From positions 176,375 to 240,374 of the forward strand of contig JACGXE010000007.1 in NCBI GenBank assembly GCA_014138095.1: a stretch of 64,000 nt of DNA, read 5' to 3'. Source of the stretch: Ochrobactrum sp. RH2CCR150. Lineage in GTDB: Bacteria; Pseudomonadota; Alphaproteobacteria; Rhizobiales; Rhizobiaceae. The notes under the pieces were generated by a model. It was given only the letters and a program-made list of their open reading frames with translations, ran no database searches and was not told the DNA's origin. Position numbers and translations under genes: made by a program. How positions within the stretch are numbered: position 1 is the first letter of the stretch; each line of letters begins with the position of its first letter. Shown here one piece after another: positions 61,267 to 64,000 of this stretch.

Positions 61267-63117
61267 TCATGGTCCGGTTTTGGCAGGAACGCGAAGGAAA
61301 GCATCGAAAATTTTCTCGCTATCACCAAAGGCGCTGACCATACCATCACGCATCACGGCAATCTTGTCCGTGACGGGCAATATGCCCATTCGATGGGTAA
61401 TGATCACAATGGTTATCTGCCTGCATTTCATGCGCTCAATGGCGTCAAACAACAGGCGCTCGCCTTCATAGTCGAGGCTAGAATTCGGATCGTCGAGCAC
61501 AACGAGAGGCGGATTGCCATAAGCTGCGCGCGCCAGTCCCAATTGTTGGCGCTGTGCCCGAAGAAGCAGGCTCCCTCCTTCTCCAATGTCTGTATCATAA
61601 CCTTGGGGCAACCGCATAATCGCCTCATGCAGCCCGACCAGTTTTGCCGCCTCAATCACCTTTTGAGGGTCGGATCCATCAAGCCGACCAATGACATCCT
61701 TGATTGCACCGCCGAAGAGCTCAATGTCTTGCGGAAGATAACCAATGTGACGGGCATTGTCACAATGGCGCAACAAGGCGATGTCGATGCCACCCAGAAA
61801 AGCGCATCCGCATGTCGGCCGTGAAACGCCCGCCAGAATCCGCCCAAGCGTGGATTTACCCGAACCGGACGGCCCGATCAGCGCCACACAATCGCCCGCG
61901 GCAACCTGAAACGAGACGCCCCGCAAAATGAAATGATCCGATGACGGGAGCCGATAGCCGACATTATCGAGAACCAGCTGGCCCCTCGGTTCCGGAACAA
62001 GAATGGTTCGCCTGTCCTCACAAGGAACAATAAGCGTGAGCATCCGGTTCAGGCGATTGAATGCACCGCGCACGAAAGCAAGTGCGCGCCAGGCTCCGAT
62101 TGCGCCCTCGACCGGCGCCAGTCCACGTCCAAGCAGCAGGCTGGCTACAAAAATAATTCCGGGATTGCTGTTGTTTTGAAGCACGAGCCAAGTCGCAGCA
62201 CCCATCATCAGAATTTGGGTCAGCGTGCGTACCGACTTCGAAAACGCTAAAACAACCTCGGTCCTGCGTATCACACTGTCCTGAGCCGCTCTGACAGCTT
62301 CAGCATCTCGATAGATGAGGTGAGCCGCACCATGCTGCATGCCCATAGCGCGAATAACGCCAATATATTTCAGCGCCATGATGAAGCGGGAATGGCTTCG
62401 CGCTTGCGCAAGATTTGCCTGTTCATTCAATTCACGTGTCACAAGCTCGTTCAGCAACGCCAATAGGAGCAGGATCAAGGCGCTGCCCAGCCCAATGAAG
62501 CCCAGCAGTGGGTGAACCAGAAAAAGTAATGCAAGGAAAACCGGGGCCCATGGCAGATCGAACAAAAGCGCGCAGGAGGGCGAATCCAGAAACTGGCGCA
62601 GAACCGAAAGGTCGCGATAATGTTCTGCGGCGGCTCCCGCATCAGCGCGTGCCGCATATTCGAACGATGCGTTCATGACGATAGGACGCAACTGGTGATC
62701 GAGCCAACTACCGATCCGGGACAATGCGGCGCGGCGCACGATATCGAGCAAAGACCCAACCACAACCGCCACGGCGATGATGATTGTCAGCATCAACAGC
62801 GTGTCGACACTGCGGCTCGACAAAACGCGATCATAAATCTGGAGAAGATAGATGGAAGGTGCGAGCAGAAAAATATTGTATCCGCAGCTATAGGCGAAGA
62901 CCAACCCAAAGGCGGCGTAACACCGACGGAGCGCTGCGACCAGTGGGGTCACCGTATAGCGTGGTTGCGCAAATGCCGCCGTCATCGTCCAATCTCCGTT
63001 GACATACCAGCCCCTTGCAACCGCCTCCAATGCTCGCAATGCACCATCAGCCTTGTGGAAACCGGTAAAACGGGAGAGCAGCGGCCGAAGCCGTTGCTCC
63101 CAGATCGAATTTTCCAA
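61267..63117 (-). CDS. Type I secretion ABC exporter (PrtD type) with degenerate signature motif
   Basis: This protein of up to 616 residues has a six-helix PrtD-type membrane domain (SIYLLQIYDRVLSSRSVDTLLML near 90-115) and an ATPase domain. Walker A GPSGSGKST (near 414), the Q-loop YLPQDIELFGG and the H-loop IIITHRMG are intact. The signature LSGGQ is LLRAQ (61552-61566), and Walker B ends LDDP instead of LDEP (61486-61497), replacing the catalytic Glu with Asp. The open frame begins at a TTG with no ribosome site; the ATG at 62985 has GGAG before it and gives the usual PrtD N-terminus, so the first 44 residues are uncertain. No peptidase domain is present. Confidence 0.9.
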   Translation of the reverse strand: MENSIWEQRLRPLLSRFTGFHKADGALRALEAVARGWYVNGDWTMTAAFAQPRYTVTPLVAALRRCYAAFGLVFAYSCGYNIFLLAPSIYLLQIYDRVLSSRSVDTLLMLTIIIAVAVVVGSLLDIVRRAALSRIGSWLDHQLRPIVMNASFEYAARADAGAAAEHYRDLSVLRQFLDSPSCALLFDLPWAPVFLALLFLVHPLLGFIGLGSALILLLLALLNELVTRELNEQANLAQARSHSRFIMALKYIGVIRAMGMQHGAAHLIYRDAEAVRAAQDSVIRRTEVVLAFSKSVRTLTQILMMGAATWLVLQNNSNPGIIFVASLLLGRGLAPVEGAIGAWRALAFVRGAFNRLNRMLTLIVPCEDRRTILVPEPRGQLVLDNVGYRLPSSDHFILRGVSFQVAAGDCVALIGPSGSGKSTLGRILAGVSRPTCGCAFLGGIDIALLRHCDNARHIGYLPQDIELFGGAIKDVIGRLDGSDPQKVIEAAKLVGLHEAIMRLPQGYDTDIGEGGSLLLRAQRQQLGLARAAYGNPPLVVLDDPNSSLDYEGERLLFDAIERMKCRQITIVIITHRMGILPVTDKIAVMRDGMVSAFGDSEKIFDAFLRVPAKTGP

Positions 63118-63143
63118 TGATTCAATCTGAAGCCAACTACCGA

Positions 63144-63740
63144 TCAGATCGGCATGTGGCTCAGATCAATATCGTGAAAGTTGTCGTTAAAACTATTAGC
63201 AAAGCTCGCGATGTCATTGGTCGTCGTCGTTGTCGTGTGGGTTTCCGGGTTTGAGTGCACGAGCGCGGCCGAGATATCGCCACCGCGTGCCATATTTCCG
63301 TTACCACCATTGCCGCCAACCCCTGCAAGAATAGTGGCGTGCTGGTCCGCAAGAAGCTCAGTATATTGAACAGCGCTTGTATCGGCAGTCGCTGCCCCTA
63401 CATTGCCGCCGCTTGACGAGCCCAGACTGCCATTGGAGTTCGCGTCACCACCGGCTCCGCCATCGCCATGATTGGTAATATTGGCGAGAAAGCCATTGGC
63501 TGCATCGGCTCCACCGCCATGACCGGCATGGCCTGCATCCCAGCTGGCGCTTAACCAGGGGGAATCGCCGCTATGCACGTCTACTGTTGCGCCCGCCACG
63601 CTTTGCGTGTTGGCAACAACTGCACTCGGATTATAGTTGATATTACCGTAGTTATAGCCATCAGCGCCGTTACCGGCATTGGCATCACCGGCATGCACGT
63701 CACTGAGATGAATTGTGTCGGATACTTGTGGAATAGGCAT
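63144..63740 (-). CDS. Gly/Asn/Asp/His-rich protein, candidate type I secretion substrate
   Basis: This 198-residue protein is very rich in Gly, Ala, Asn, Asp, Ser and His, with almost no Lys or Arg and no Cys. It has low-complexity runs (HAGHGGGADAANG, DGGAGGDANSNGSLGSSSGGN, GVGGNGGNGN) and a Thr run (TTTTTT) near residue 168. It has no Sec signal and no classical RTX nonapeptides. The C-terminus, NDNFHDIDLSHMPI, is acidic then hydrophobic, as in some type I signals. GGGAGG precedes the ATG, and the exporter gene follows on the same strand, so it is probably its cargo. I do not recognise the protein; calcium or metal binding through Asp/His is possible. Confidence 0.8.
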   Translation of the reverse strand: MPIPQVSDTIHLSDVHAGDANAGNGADGYNYGNINYNPSAVVANTQSVAGATVDVHSGDSPWLSASWDAGHAGHGGGADAANGFLANITNHGDGGAGGDANSNGSLGSSSGGNVGAATADTSAVQYTELLADQHATILAGVGGNGGNGNMARGGDISAALVHSNPETHTTTTTTNDIASFANSFNDNFHDIDLSHMPI

Positions 63741-63904
63741 CGCTTTATTCCTCCCTGTTATGGCCCCTGCCCTGTTTCGGTTGAACTTCAGTCCTGGTCT
63801 CCCAAAGCGCCCATAAACAGGCGTCGCGAAATCGGGGACCCGACCGCGCTTAAAGATTGCGCGTATTGATCATTCGGGAATAGCTAGAAATTCGGATATC
63901 TACT
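63741..63904. promoter_or_regulatory. Promoter region of the type I secretion cassette and IS boundary
   Basis: These 164 bases lie between the candidate substrate gene and the transposase stop. They should hold the cassette promoter and the terminal inverted repeat of the insertion sequence. I could not fix the exact IS end because the other end is outside the window. Confidence 0.4.
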
Positions 63905-64000
63905 TTAGGTGACCGACTCATAAGATCGAAGCCAAATACGAATTGAAGCAAGCTGGATAGATGCGAGGAAATTGTCGTCGCGTTTGTCGTATCGGGTTGC
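63905..64000 (-). mobile_element. IS5/IS427-like transposase, C-terminal end (cut by window edge)
   Basis: The minus strand is open from the window edge to the TAA at 63905-63907 and encodes 31 residues: ATRYDKRDDNFLASIQLAS, then IRIWLRSYESVT. This closely fits the conserved end of IS5-family (IS427 group) transposases (RYDK...NFLA..QLAS.R.WLR.YES). The element would continue to the right of the window. It is upstream of the type I secretion cassette and points into it, so it may supply or disrupt promoter sequence. Confidence 0.85.

Noticed and set aside
63144..63740. Calling the Gly-rich protein an RTX toxin or adhesin
   Set aside because: No GGxGxDxxx nonapeptides are present; only loose Gly/Asn/Asp runs.

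Overview
The window looks like alphaproteobacterial DNA of the Brucellaceae (Ochrobactrum/Brucella type), from a secondary chromosome or a metabolically rich chromosomal region. This is an inference from moderate-high GC, very high coding density, many solute-binding-protein ABC systems, a complete Ugp locus, a nar operon led by a double-length NarK and an FNR-type NarR, and the end of an IS5/IS427-like transposase. I saw no rRNA, tRNA or CRISPR array, and no gene-free gap longer than about 250 bases.

Layout. 1-5440 (minus): the end of a FAD oxidoreductase gene, hydantoinase/oxoprolinase subunits HyuB and HyuA, then an isochorismatase-family hydrolase divergent from a LysR regulator (5567-6499). 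6624-9257: a classical autotransporter. 9277-14303: an ArsR repressor facing an organosulfur operon (cytoplasmic binding-protein-like gene, SsuD-type monooxygenase, SsuC, SsuB, SsuA), with a perfect AT palindrome between them. 14417-20201: a DEDDh exonuclease, a D-arabinono-lactone-oxidase-like enzyme, two SDRs, a LuxR regulator, and a TetR/membrane-protein pair sharing two identical operators. 20283-27914: a Liv-type ABC transporter divergent from an IclR regulator, a fumarylacetoacetate-hydrolase-family enzyme and an extradiol dioxygenase, together an aromatic-acid uptake and ring-cleavage unit.

27944-34802: the ugpBAEQC glycerol-3-phosphate/glycerophosphodiester locus, divergent from a HAD phosphatase and a SorC regulator. 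34830-42255: a second carbohydrate ABC system with a SIS-domain protein, a PfkB kinase and a ROK repressor. This gene set matches Amadori-compound (fructosamine) pathways. 42437-44159: NsrR and flavohaemoglobin Hmp, convergent. 44377-56294: narR divergent from narKGHJI, a parvulin isomerase and a DUF2478 protein; two perfect FNR boxes lie in the divergent promoter.

56321-64000: an aconitase-X enzyme, a MobA-like nucleotidyltransferase, an atypical LuxR response regulator, and a compact type I secretion cassette (Gly/Asn/Asp-rich candidate substrate, ABC exporter, HlyD adaptor). The ABC exporter has a degenerate signature motif and an Asp in place of the catalytic Glu. An IS5-like transposase end sits just upstream of the cassette. 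This cassette is the most unusual system here. The nitrate block is coherent: NarK imports nitrate and exports nitrite, NarGHI respires it, NarJ and perhaps the PPIase/DUF2478 pair assist maturation, and NsrR/Hmp deal with the nitric oxide that follows.
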